Assembly (NCBI GenBank): GCA_014695255.1
Contig: JACJNX010000028.1
Location: 62,001-126,000 of the forward strand
Length of the DNA: 64,000 bases
DNA from: Cyanobacteria bacterium FACHB-63
Lineage (GTDB): Bacteria; Cyanobacteriota; Cyanobacteriia; Leptolyngbyales; Leptolyngbyaceae
Reading direction: 5' to 3'
Both the position numbers and the translations under genes were made by a program. Of this stretch, positions 30,237 through 37,868 are shown piece after piece. The notes under the pieces are model-generated. The model worked only from the letters and a program-made list of their open reading frames with translations, was not told the DNA's origin and did no database searches. The first letter of the stretch is position 1, and each line of letters opens with the position of its first letter.

Positions 30237-30993
30237 GTTTGTTGTGATTGTTGAGAGTAGTGCAGATGCCCGAACTGCAACGAAGTTGGCTGAGCGTGTG
30301 TTAGTTGAGCGAATAGAGTGGTTAGAATCTGAGCTTCTACAAAATTTATTTCAATGGAGCGGATTAGAAGCAGGAACTGAGCATTCGTGTTGGAAAGATA
30401 TTAGTGTGATTGTCGATCGCGCAAAACAAGCAGGTCTTCGGATTCCGAAGTTTTTAGGACATACCAAGACCGGAGCATTAAAAGCTGACGGTGCAGCAGC
30501 AATGAAAATTCTGAATCTAATCAGAGTTTTGCAAAAGACCCGACCAATTAGAGCAATTCTTTTTATTCGTGACCTAGATAACCAGTCGGAACGACGAGAA
30601 GGAATTGAGCAAGCACGATCTGAACATTTCGATCGACAACCCAAGCTAGAAATTGTTATCGGTGCAGCGAATCGAATGAGAGAAGCCTGGGTCTTAAATG
30701 GATTCGTTGCATCTCACGAAGAAACACGACTTTTAGAAGAAATCAAAGCTCGATTGACTTTTGATCCTTGTGAAGAGCCACACAAATTACGCTCTAACTC
30801 ATGGGAAGAACCCGATCGACACAGAAATCCTAAAGTTGTGCTTGAAAGTCTGACAAGTGGTAATTATTTACGTGAACAGCAATGTTGGGAAGAAACCAGC
30901 TTAGAGATTTTGCAAGCAAGGGGAATACATACAGGACTGAGCGCATATCTTCAGGAAGTTGAAAAACGGTTGGTCTCAATAATTCTTGAGTAA
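30229..30993 (+). CDS. TOPRIM-like protein, partner of the ATPase
   Basis: A 254-aa protein I cannot place in a named family with certainty. The N-terminus FVVIVESSADARTA has a TOPRIM-type Glu9 and the segment ILFIRDLDNQ supplies a DxD pair (Asp115, Asp117). A REAWVLNGF motif at 151-159 resembles the E-A-W-L pattern in DUF4276-like TOPRIM proteins. This suggests a metal-dependent nuclease or nuclease-like effector. It starts inside the end of the ATPase gene (ATGCTTGA), so the two are coupled. The arrangement resembles PARIS (AriA/AriB) or a split OLD system, but I cannot match the second gene to DUF4435. Confidence 0.65.
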   Translation: MLEFVVIVESSADARTATKLAERVLVERIEWLESELLQNLFQWSGLEAGTEHSCWKDISVIVDRAKQAGLRIPKFLGHTKTGALKADGAAAMKILNLIRVLQKTRPIRAILFIRDLDNQSERREGIEQARSEHFDRQPKLEIVIGAANRMREAWVLNGFVASHEETRLLEEIKARLTFDPCEEPHKLRSNSWEEPDRHRNPKVVLESLTSGNYLREQQCWEETSLEILQARGIHTGLSAYLQEVEKRLVSIILE

Positions 30994-31069
30994 TCCCGAT
31001 CGCATCTCCGTTTCGTTCGGTGCGATCGCACAACGATAAAATGAAATTTGTTCTGCATTCTGCTAATTT

Positions 31070-31546
31070 ATGCGAAATCCTCCTCAGCCGTTGCCCGAAA
31101 ATTTGTGGGGAGAACAATGGCGATTTGCATCGCTACGATCGGGTGATTTAGTGGATACGATCGCTAATCGTACAATCCCGATCGTCGAAATGCCCGAAGC
31201 TTTATATCCCGTTAACTTAGGCCTTGCCTCGACCGTTCAGATTCCGGGAGTCGTGATTGATGGGGGACGGCGATCGATGCAATTAGCCCGATGGTTAAAG
31301 GCAAGCCAACCTGTATCGCTTGACGCGATCGCAGGTGCGCCCGATGGATTGATTTTGAATGCGGGAGAGGTCGATCGCTGGATTGTTGCAACATTTGAAG
31401 ATCCAGAAGTGCGAAGCGCTGCCCAACTATTTGAACAGCGCAAGAAAGAGAGCGATCGATTACATTTTCTATTAATTCAACCTGATGATTCAGGAATGAC
31501 TTACACCGGATTTTGGTTGCTGAGAAGTCAAGGATTGAAGGCGTGA
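31070..31546 (+). pseudogene. C-terminal half of a Tab2/Atab2-family protein (N-terminus missing)
   Basis: This 158-aa frame matches the C-terminal domain of the cyanobacterial/plastid Tab2 (DUF1092) family, which aids translation of photosystem mRNAs. Family blocks LPENLWGEQWRFA, NLGLASTVQIPGVVI, ARWLKASQPVSL, WIVATFEDPEV and LHFLLIQPDDSGMTYTGFWL are present. Full-length Tab2 is about 275-290 aa with an N-terminal WELDF-type domain. That half is absent here and was not found in the 76 bp upstream, in any frame. It could be a truncated remnant or a short free-standing version. It follows the ATPase/TOPRIM pair. Confidence 0.75.
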
Positions 31547-32085
31547 AAATCTTTTTTGGTGAAGGTGTGGGGCGGTAGACAACCTCGATACCGTTTGCAC
31601 CAAAATAGTAAGTTTCTTGCGTGAATCAAGAACTGTGAGCCAGTTCAAGATGAAGGGTGCGTGGGCACAACGCGGCACGTAAACAAGCGGTTCTCACGGA
31701 TCGAGTCTGCCGCAATCAAGTTGAAGCGTAAGCCAAATCGTCTGCAATTTCGATGTATTTTCTTTTGAACAGTTATGGCAAAGCTTGAAGTACGAATTAA
31801 TCTATCTTAAGTTATTTGAAAATGGATAGCGCGTGAAACACAAAGTAAAACAATCAGTTGATTGGTACGATGAAAAGCGATCGCATCAAGCATTAAAACA
31901 AAATAAGATGTATCGTAATACACTAGGAGAGTCAAATGCGAGTCAAGCCAGAAAAGTAGCTGATCTCAACCAACAGTGCGATTCAGTGAGTTAATCTAGA
32001 TTTGGAGCTTATTTCCTTCTGCATTTTCTTTGGAGTTTACCTCCGCCGCGCTCATTCTAGGTTTGGTGTTTTGGAGATCTAACAC
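31547..32085. other. 539-bp region, mostly without a recognisable gene
   Basis: No RNA gene or confident protein is seen. It has a lower coding look than its surroundings, a run of decayed-looking sequence and one 53-codon open frame listed separately. There is no tRNA cloverleaf and no terminator-like hairpin that I could confirm. It lies between the Tab2 remnant and the radical-SAM gene, so it may be a degraded accessory stretch. Confidence 0.4.
31833..31994 (+). CDS. Small open frame, unknown (possible transposase remnant)
   Basis: A 53-codon frame from GTG to TAA. It includes DWYDEKRSHQAL, which is weakly like the end of DDE integrase domains (W-Y-x-x-x-R-x-H-x-A-L), and a basic/polar tail. 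The start has no good ribosome-binding site. It may be a chance frame or the end of a decayed insertion sequence. I would not assign a function. Confidence 0.25.
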   Translation: MKHKVKQSVDWYDEKRSHQALKQNKMYRNTLGESNASQARKVADLNQQCDSVS

Positions 32086-33666
32086 ATGAACGTTTTGCTC
32101 CTGTATCCTCTGTTTCCTAAGAGCTTCTGGTCTTTTGAAAAGACGTTAGCCCTTCTCGATCGCAAAGTGATGCTGCCCCCTTTGGGACTCGCTACCGTTG
32201 CCGCAATTTTGCCGCAGGAGTGGAACTACAAACTCGTCGATCGCAATGTGCGATCGGTCACTGAAGCAGAATGGGAATGGGCTGATCTGGTGATTCTGTC
32301 CGCCATGATTGTGCAGAAAGAGGACTTGCTGGAGCAAATTCGAGAAGCGAAACGGCGCGGTAAGCGTGTGGCGGTGGGTGGACCCTATGCAACAGCACTG
32401 CCTCATGAGGTGAACCATGTCGGAGCTGATTATTTAATTTTGGATGAGGGTGAAATCACGCTGCCAATGTTTGTCAACGCGATCGCGCAGGGTGAACAGA
32501 GCGGTACATTTCGCGCCCCAGTCGGAGAACGTCCCGATGTGACCGGAACACCGATTCCCCGATTTGACCTGCTGGAATTTGATGCCTATGCGGAAATGTC
32601 GGTGCAGTTCTCTCGCGGTTGCCCGTTTCAGTGTGAGTTCTGCGACATCATTGTGCTTTACGGTCGCAAGCCGCGCACCAAAACACCAGAGCAACTCTTA
32701 AAAGAACTCGATCGGCTCTACGAGTTAGGTTGGCGACGCAGCATCTTTATGGTGGATGACAATTTCATCGGCAACAAACGCAATGTCAAACTGCTGCTGA
32801 AGCAACTGTTACCCTGGATGATTGAACATCAATATCCCTTTTCCTTCGCAACTGAGGCATCGGTCGATTTGGCGCAGGATCAGGAATTGATGGATCTGAT
32901 GGTGCAGTGCAATTTTGGTTCAGTCTTCTTGGGCATTGAAACCCCCGATGAGGCGAGTTTGACCCTCACTCAAAAACACCAGAACACTCGCGATTCTCTC
33001 AGTGAGGCTGTTTTGAAGATTACGCGCAGTGGGCTGCGGGTGATGGCTGGGTTTATTATCGGGTTTGATGGTGAAAAATCGGGAGCGGGTGCGCGGATTG
33101 TGAAATTTGTGGAGCAGACTGCGATTCCGACAGCACTGTTTAGTATGCTGCAAGCGTTGCCGGACACAGCGCTGTGGCATCGCTTGGAAAAGGAAGGCAG
33201 GCTGCGGCAGAAGTCTGCGAATATCAACCAGACCACATTAATGAACTTTGTGCCAACGCGACCGCTAGAAGACATTGCACACGAGTATGTTGAGGCGTTC
33301 TGCCAATTGTATGATCCGGAGAAGTTTCTCGATCGTGCTTATCGCCATTACCTGCTCTTGGGTGAAGCGACTTATCCCAAGAAAGGCAGGCGCAAGAAGC
33401 AGGTGAGTTGGGTGGTGCTACGCGCCCTGCTGACGATTTGTTGGCGGCAAGGCGTGGTACGCAAGACTCGTTGGCAGTTTTGGCGCAATTTGGCGGGTAT
33501 GCTGCAACATAATCCGGGCGGAATCGGTCCTTATCTTTCTGTTTGTGCCCAGATTGAGCACTTTATTGAGTATCGCCAGATTGTTCGGACTCAGATTGAG
33601 GGACAGGTGGCTGAGTATTTGGCGGCTGAACGGCAACTGGCTGAATGCACTTCCCAGGTTGCCTGA
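32086..33666 (+). CDS. B12-binding radical SAM protein (DUF4070, HpnP-like)
   Basis: A 526-aa enzyme with an N-terminal cobalamin-binding-type domain (about 1-150), a radical SAM core with Cys179, Cys183 and Cys186 (RGCPFQCEFCD), and a C-terminal DUF4070-type region. This architecture is shared by the hopanoid C-2 methylase HpnP and its many cyanobacterial paralogues, so the reaction could be methylation of hopanoids or another lipid. The opening LLYPLFPKSFWSFEKTL is typical of that subgroup. No hopanoid gene is adjacent. I would call the family with confidence and the substrate with little. Confidence 0.87.
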   Translation: MNVLLLYPLFPKSFWSFEKTLALLDRKVMLPPLGLATVAAILPQEWNYKLVDRNVRSVTEAEWEWADLVILSAMIVQKEDLLEQIREAKRRGKRVAVGGPYATALPHEVNHVGADYLILDEGEITLPMFVNAIAQGEQSGTFRAPVGERPDVTGTPIPRFDLLEFDAYAEMSVQFSRGCPFQCEFCDIIVLYGRKPRTKTPEQLLKELDRLYELGWRRSIFMVDDNFIGNKRNVKLLLKQLLPWMIEHQYPFSFATEASVDLAQDQELMDLMVQCNFGSVFLGIETPDEASLTLTQKHQNTRDSLSEAVLKITRSGLRVMAGFIIGFDGEKSGAGARIVKFVEQTAIPTALFSMLQALPDTALWHRLEKEGRLRQKSANINQTTLMNFVPTRPLEDIAHEYVEAFCQLYDPEKFLDRAYRHYLLLGEATYPKKGRRKKQVSWVVLRALLTICWRQGVVRKTRWQFWRNLAGMLQHNPGGIGPYLSVCAQIEHFIEYRQIVRTQIEGQVAEYLAAERQLAECTSQVA

Positions 33667-33719
33667 AGCGGTACGGTACCAATTGAGGCAATCATTGCCT
33701 TTGAGTTTTGCATTCAAGG

Positions 33720-35360
33720 TCATTCCAGGTTGCTTCTGAAAAGTGCTTCTAGTGCGATCGCTTGTGCCGCTTGCATTTGTCCGTAGCTGAACACATAAGG
33801 GACATCTGGCAGCAGGCTGGGGATAAAGCGATCGAGGACATAAGGACTGCCGTAAACCGCGATCGCATAAAGTTGATTGGTATTTAATAAAAACGCAAAC
33901 CAATCTTCTGCCGCTTGAGTTAATCCAGCGATTCCACGAAAGGGATTACCCCGGATAAATAGTTGCAATACAGTTGGAGACTGAACGCGATTACTTGGAT
34001 CAATGTGAGGGGTATGACGATCGATAATCTGAGTTTCCGTAAATCCGAATTGAGCGGGAAGTGCGATCGCAGGAGCAGTACGACCCAGAAAATCACAATC
34101 GAGAATGCTATCGACAATGACTAGGTTGCGACCCACACCAGAAAGCGAATCTAAGCGAGAAGGGTTTGGGTGATACGATCGCATCGAGTGACGCAGCAAT
34201 TCAGCATTGATTGAAAGTGCATCTGGCTGGGCGATGTTCGAGATCAATTCAATTGTTTCTAAAATGGGTTCGGGTGGATTTTCCCAAGCGTGACCTTCTT
34301 CGGATGGAATTGTGATTGCACAAGCTTTCTGTTTCGCTCTCCAGAGTCTTTCAACTGAAGATTGAATGCGATCGTGACTAATGCGTCCACTTTCCACCGC
34401 TTCACAAACAGCTGTAATTGCCTTCTCTGGCTCTAATGGCATCAATAAAATATCCGCCCCTGCTTCGACTGCCAGAACACAGGCTTCCTCAGTTCCATAC
34501 CGATTGGCGATCGCGCCCATCACCAAAGCATCCGTGACAATCAAGCCTTCAAATCCAAGATTCTGTCTCAATTCATTTGTAAGAACTTTTGGAGAGAGCG
34601 TTGCAGGATAGTTCGGATCAAGCGCGGGAATTTGAAGGTGAGCGCTCATCACCACATCGACCCCTGCTGAAATCGCAGCCTTAAAGGGTGGAAGTTCGAT
34701 TTGTTCTAAGCGATCGCGGCTATGCGGAATCACAGGTAATTCGAGGTGAGAATCGATCGCAGTATCGCCATGACCCGGAAAATGTTTTGCAGTCGTTAAA
34801 ATCGGGTGCTGATGTGCGCCTCGGATAAAAGCTTTTGCCAGTTCGCCAACAATCTCTGGAGTTTCGCCAAAAGCCCGGACATTGATTACCGGATTGTCAG
34901 AATTATTATTGACATCGACCGTAGGAGAAAGCAGCCAATTTAAGCCGATCGCTAAACTCTCCTGAGCTGTAATTCGCCCCATTTGCTCAGCATAGTGACA
35001 CGCAAGCGTGAGATCTCGTTTGGCAACTTCAGCGATCGCCATAGGTGGCGGAAACCAAGTTGCCCCCGAAAACCGTTGCCCCACTCCTTCTTCAACATCC
35101 GCACAAATCAGAAGCGGAACCGATGCCCAAGTTTGAAGCTGTTGAGTTCTGAGGGCAATTTCTCCTGCACTTGCACCGAGGAGAATCACACCCCCCACAC
35201 CCAAATCTTGAACCCAATGCTGTAACGTTGCCGCAGGTGGCTCCCAGACTGGATACTGAATCTCATGGTCAAACAGAAAGCCCGAAGCCCTCACGACCAC
35301 CATTTGAGCCACTTGCTGCCGCAGCGTCAACTCATCAAGATTCGGGAGAAACGTCTTCAT
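33720..35360 (-). CDS. Glycoside hydrolase family 3 (NagZ-like) protein
   Basis: A 546-aa GH3 enzyme. The NagZ-type signature [14 protein letters not shown] (192-205) is complete and the likely nucleophile is Asp277 in [10 protein letters not shown]. Family members remove beta-N-acetylglucosamine from muropeptides or act on other beta-glucosides. The C-terminal 200 residues form a second domain. It overlaps the 3' end of rbfA by 26 bp, which suggests co-transcription. There is no signal peptide, so a cytoplasmic role is likely. Confidence 0.87.
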   Translation of the reverse strand: MKTFLPNLDELTLRQQVAQMVVVRASGFLFDHEIQYPVWEPPAATLQHWVQDLGVGGVILLGASAGEIALRTQQLQTWASVPLLICADVEEGVGQRFSGATWFPPPMAIAEVAKRDLTLACHYAEQMGRITAQESLAIGLNWLLSPTVDVNNNSDNPVINVRAFGETPEIVGELAKAFIRGAHQHPILTTAKHFPGHGDTAIDSHLELPVIPHSRDRLEQIELPPFKAAISAGVDVVMSAHLQIPALDPNYPATLSPKVLTNELRQNLGFEGLIVTDALVMGAIANRYGTEEACVLAVEAGADILLMPLEPEKAITAVCEAVESGRISHDRIQSSVERLWRAKQKACAITIPSEEGHAWENPPEPILETIELISNIAQPDALSINAELLRHSMRSYHPNPSRLDSLSGVGRNLVIVDSILDCDFLGRTAPAIALPAQFGFTETQIIDRHTPHIDPSNRVQSPTVLQLFIRGNPFRGIAGLTQAAEDWFAFLLNTNQLYAIAVYGSPYVLDRFIPSLLPDVPYVFSYGQMQAAQAIALEALFRSNLE

Positions 35361-35727
35361 CGGGGAACTCTTTGCGCTCTTGGCTGAGGCGATTGATTAA
35401 CCCTAGAACTTTATCACCCCGCTCTAGCGATCGATCCTCAATGAACACAACTTCCGGAGTCCGGCGCAGCCGAATCCGCTGTCCTAATTCGCTACGAACA
35501 TAGCCTGTTGCAGACTTTAAGCCTGCCATCGTTTCGGCTTTGGCTTCTTCGTCACCGTAGATGCTGACGAAGATTTTGGCGTGCTGTAAATCGCCGGATA
35601 CATCAACATCAGTGACGCTCACCATTCCGGTTCCTACGCGATCGTCTTTAATGCCATTTAACAGCATTTGACTCACTTCGCGCCGGATGGATTCTGCGAC
35701 ACGAGCCATTCTTCGATCTGTCGCCAT
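35335..35727 (-). CDS. rbfA: Ribosome-binding factor A
   Basis: RbfA, 130 aa, a KH-fold factor for 30S maturation and cold adaptation. The [17 protein letters not shown] start, [20 protein letters not shown] strand and [12 protein letters not shown] block are diagnostic. It is the first gene of an operon with the GH3 gene. Confidence 0.96.
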   Translation of the reverse strand: MATDRRMARVAESIRREVSQMLLNGIKDDRVGTGMVSVTDVDVSGDLQHAKIFVSIYGDEEAKAETMAGLKSATGYVRSELGQRIRLRRTPEVVFIEDRSLERGDKVLGLINRLSQERKEFPDEDVSPES

Positions 35728-35760
35728 ACAATTCCTTCCTACCTACAAAATTTCATTCTA

Positions 35761-35967
35761 TTAAAGCGGATCTAAACCGAGCATGGCTTTTAGGGTGAAA
35801 GAAACAAAGGCAAGCCCACCGACGAGAACGCCAACCAGCGCGATCGCAGTCACCGGACGTTTGAATAAGGGCATGAGCGGCGCAAAAGCATTCAGGAGTA
35901 CACCGAGAATGACACCGATTACAAACTTAGGGTATTTAGAAACGGTATTCCAAAGGTCTTGAATCAT
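35761..35967 (-). CDS. DUF751 (Ycf33-like) membrane protein
   Basis: A 68-aa protein of the DUF751/Ycf33 family, found in cyanobacteria and red-lineage plastids. Two hydrophobic segments (FVIGVILGVLLNAFAPL and TAIALVGVLVGGLAFVSFTL) make it a small membrane protein. Its function is unknown. It lies 33 bp upstream of rbfA on the same strand and may be the first gene of that transcript. Confidence 0.88.
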   Translation of the reverse strand: MIQDLWNTVSKYPKFVIGVILGVLLNAFAPLMPLFKRPVTAIALVGVLVGGLAFVSFTLKAMLGLDPL

Positions 35968-36003
35968 AAGGCTTATTTTCCAAACTCCATTCCATCATAT
36001 CGA

Positions 36004-36068
36004 GATCAGAGATCAATTACGAAACCTGATCAGAGTGCCATTTTTATAATACGAATACTGATCAGATC
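36004..36068 (+). promoter_or_regulatory. GATC-rich promoter region of the Dam-type methylase gene
   Basis: Five GATC sites lie in 65 bp (starting at 36004, 36011, 36028, 36060 and 36065), two of them inside TGATCAGA repeats. A consensus TATAAT box is at 36045-36050. GATC is the expected target of the methylase encoded downstream, so methylation-sensitive expression is plausible. No clear -35 box is visible. Confidence 0.55.
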
Positions 36069-36096
36069 AAATGTATTTTAGGTGTTAAATAAAAAC

Positions 36097-36948
36097 ATGA
36101 TTACTCAAGTACAGTCCCCAGGGTTACCACGCCCGTTTATTAAGTGGGCAGGTGGAAAAAGTCAGTTAATTTCGCAGTACGTTTCCTATTTCCCGAAACG
36201 TTACCAGAATTACTACGAGCCGTTTGTCGGAGGTGGAGCAATCTTCTTTCACCTCCAACCCGCAAAATCATTATTGATTGATATTAATCTTGAGCTAGTC
36301 AATGTCTATCGATGTGTGCGCGATCAGGTGGAAGAGTTGATCGATCGCTTAGAGCAACATCATCAGCAACATTCCCCAGAGCATTACTACCAAGTTCGTG
36401 CCCAGATCGCCACCTCGGATGATTGGTTTGATGCCGGAAATAATGTCGATCGTGCTGCAAGATTGATTTATCTGAATAAAACTTGCTTTAACGGGCTGTA
36501 TCGCGAGAATTCTAAAGGGCATTTTAATGTGCCGATTGGCAGTTACAAAAAACCTGGAATTTATGATCCAGGGGTGCTTCGAGCGGACTCGATCGCGCTC
36601 TCGACGGCTGAAATTAAGCCGGGATCATTTGATCAAGTGCTGGAATCTGCTCATAGTTCAGACGACTTTGTTTACTTTGATCCGCCTTACTATCCGATCA
36701 GTTCAACTAGCAATTTCACCGCCTACAATCGCTACTCATTCAGCGAAGACCAGCAGGTGCAACTGCGAGATGTTGTGACGGAGTTGAACGATCGAGGCGT
36801 AAAGGTGATGCTCTCAAACTCTGATTGTCCGTTTGTTCGTGAGTTGTACAAAGAATTCAACACTCACACGATTTACGCAACCCGCAATATTAACTGTAAT
36901 GCAGAAAAACGCGGCAAAATCACAGAAGTATTGGTGACAAATTACTGA
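36097..36948 (+). CDS. Dam-family (D12 class) DNA adenine methyltransferase
   Basis: A 283-aa N6-adenine methylase. The D12-class motifs are clear: FIKWAGGKSQL (SAM-binding motif I), YYEPFVGGGAIFFHL, and the catalytic DPPY. The family methylates GATC in most cases, which here is the core of HIP1. I use ATG 36097; a GTG at 36082 would add 5 residues. No restriction endonuclease is adjacent, so it is likely an orphan housekeeping methylase. Confidence 0.9.
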   Translation: MITQVQSPGLPRPFIKWAGGKSQLISQYVSYFPKRYQNYYEPFVGGGAIFFHLQPAKSLLIDINLELVNVYRCVRDQVEELIDRLEQHHQQHSPEHYYQVRAQIATSDDWFDAGNNVDRAARLIYLNKTCFNGLYRENSKGHFNVPIGSYKKPGIYDPGVLRADSIALSTAEIKPGSFDQVLESAHSSDDFVYFDPPYYPISSTSNFTAYNRYSFSEDQQVQLRDVVTELNDRGVKVMLSNSDCPFVRELYKEFNTHTIYATRNINCNAEKRGKITEVLVTNY

Positions 36949-37022
36949 TCTCCCATTGGAAAGACGGAATTCGATCGCAATCTCTCTAGCATTCACATAG
37001 TCGATCGCACCAGAGAACCGCT

Positions 37023-37868
37023 ATGCGAATTCATCATCTAAACTGTGGCTGTATGTGTCCGGTGGGTGGAGCCTTATTCGATGGCTTCAGTCGAGGTTTG
37101 ACCTCCCACCTTGTCTGTCACTGTTTGCTGATTGAAACAGATCAAGGACTTGTTCTAGTTGATACGGGCTTCGGACTGCGCGATATTCAAGCTCCCTCAC
37201 ATCGGCTGAGTCCGTTTTTTATTGCATTTAATAACATTCAGTTCGATCGAAAATACAGCGCGATCAACCAAATTGAAAAGCTGGGATTTTCGTCTCAAGA
37301 TGTCCGTCACATTGTCCTGACTCATCTTGACTTTGATCATGCCGGAGGTCTAGAAGATTTTCCCAACGCAACGGTTCATGTCATGCAGAGTGAGATTGAT
37401 GCGGTACGGAATCGGGAAGGCTTTATTGCGCGTCGCCGCTATCGTCCGGAACAATGGGATGAGGTCAAATCCTGGAAGTTTTACACGGCAAACGGTGAAC
37501 CGTGGTTTGGATTTGAAGCAGTGCGAGAGTTAGAAGGACTGCCACCAGAAATTTTGTTTATTCCGTTAATTGGACATACGAGTGGTCACGCAGGAGTTGC
37601 GATCGAGACTTCCGAAGGCTGGCTCTTACACGCCGGAGATGCTTACTTCTATCGCGACGAGATGAAGCCGAATCCGAAGTGCACACCCGGATTAAAAGCG
37701 TATCAATGGATGATGGAAGTCGATCGCAATGCCAGATTGCTTAATCAAGACCGTCTTCGTAAACTATCGCTCAATCATGGTAACGAGGTTCGGCTGTTTT
37801 GTAGTCATGATGCGATCGAGTACAAAACCTTTGCAGAACAACGGTCGCTAAACGTCAGCCGGAACTAA
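37023..37868 (+). CDS. MBL-fold metallo-hydrolase
   Basis: A 281-aa metallo-beta-lactamase-fold hydrolase. The metal motif THLDFDHAGG (100-109) is complete, the later His ligand is in HTSGHAG, and the bridging Asp is in LLHAGDAYF. The overall pattern resembles N-acyl homoserine lactonases and related lactone hydrolases. The Cys-rich N-terminus (HHLNCGCMCPVGG) is typical of this subgroup. The true substrate is unknown. Its 3' end overlaps the convergent rarA-like gene by 14 bp. Confidence 0.87.
   Translation: MRIHHLNCGCMCPVGGALFDGFSRGLTSHLVCHCLLIETDQGLVLVDTGFGLRDIQAPSHRLSPFFIAFNNIQFDRKYSAINQIEKLGFSSQDVRHIVLTHLDFDHAGGLEDFPNATVHVMQSEIDAVRNREGFIARRRYRPEQWDEVKSWKFYTANGEPWFGFEAVRELEGLPPEILFIPLIGHTSGHAGVAIETSEGWLLHAGDAYFYRDEMKPNPKCTPGLKAYQWMMEVDRNARLLNQDRLRKLSLNHGNEVRLFCSHDAIEYKTFAEQRSLNVSRN

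Noticed and set aside
31547-32085. A tRNA or other structured RNA in the empty region
   Set aside because: No cloverleaf, no T-arm consensus GGTTCGA with matching stem, and no RNase P, tmRNA or SRP signature was found.
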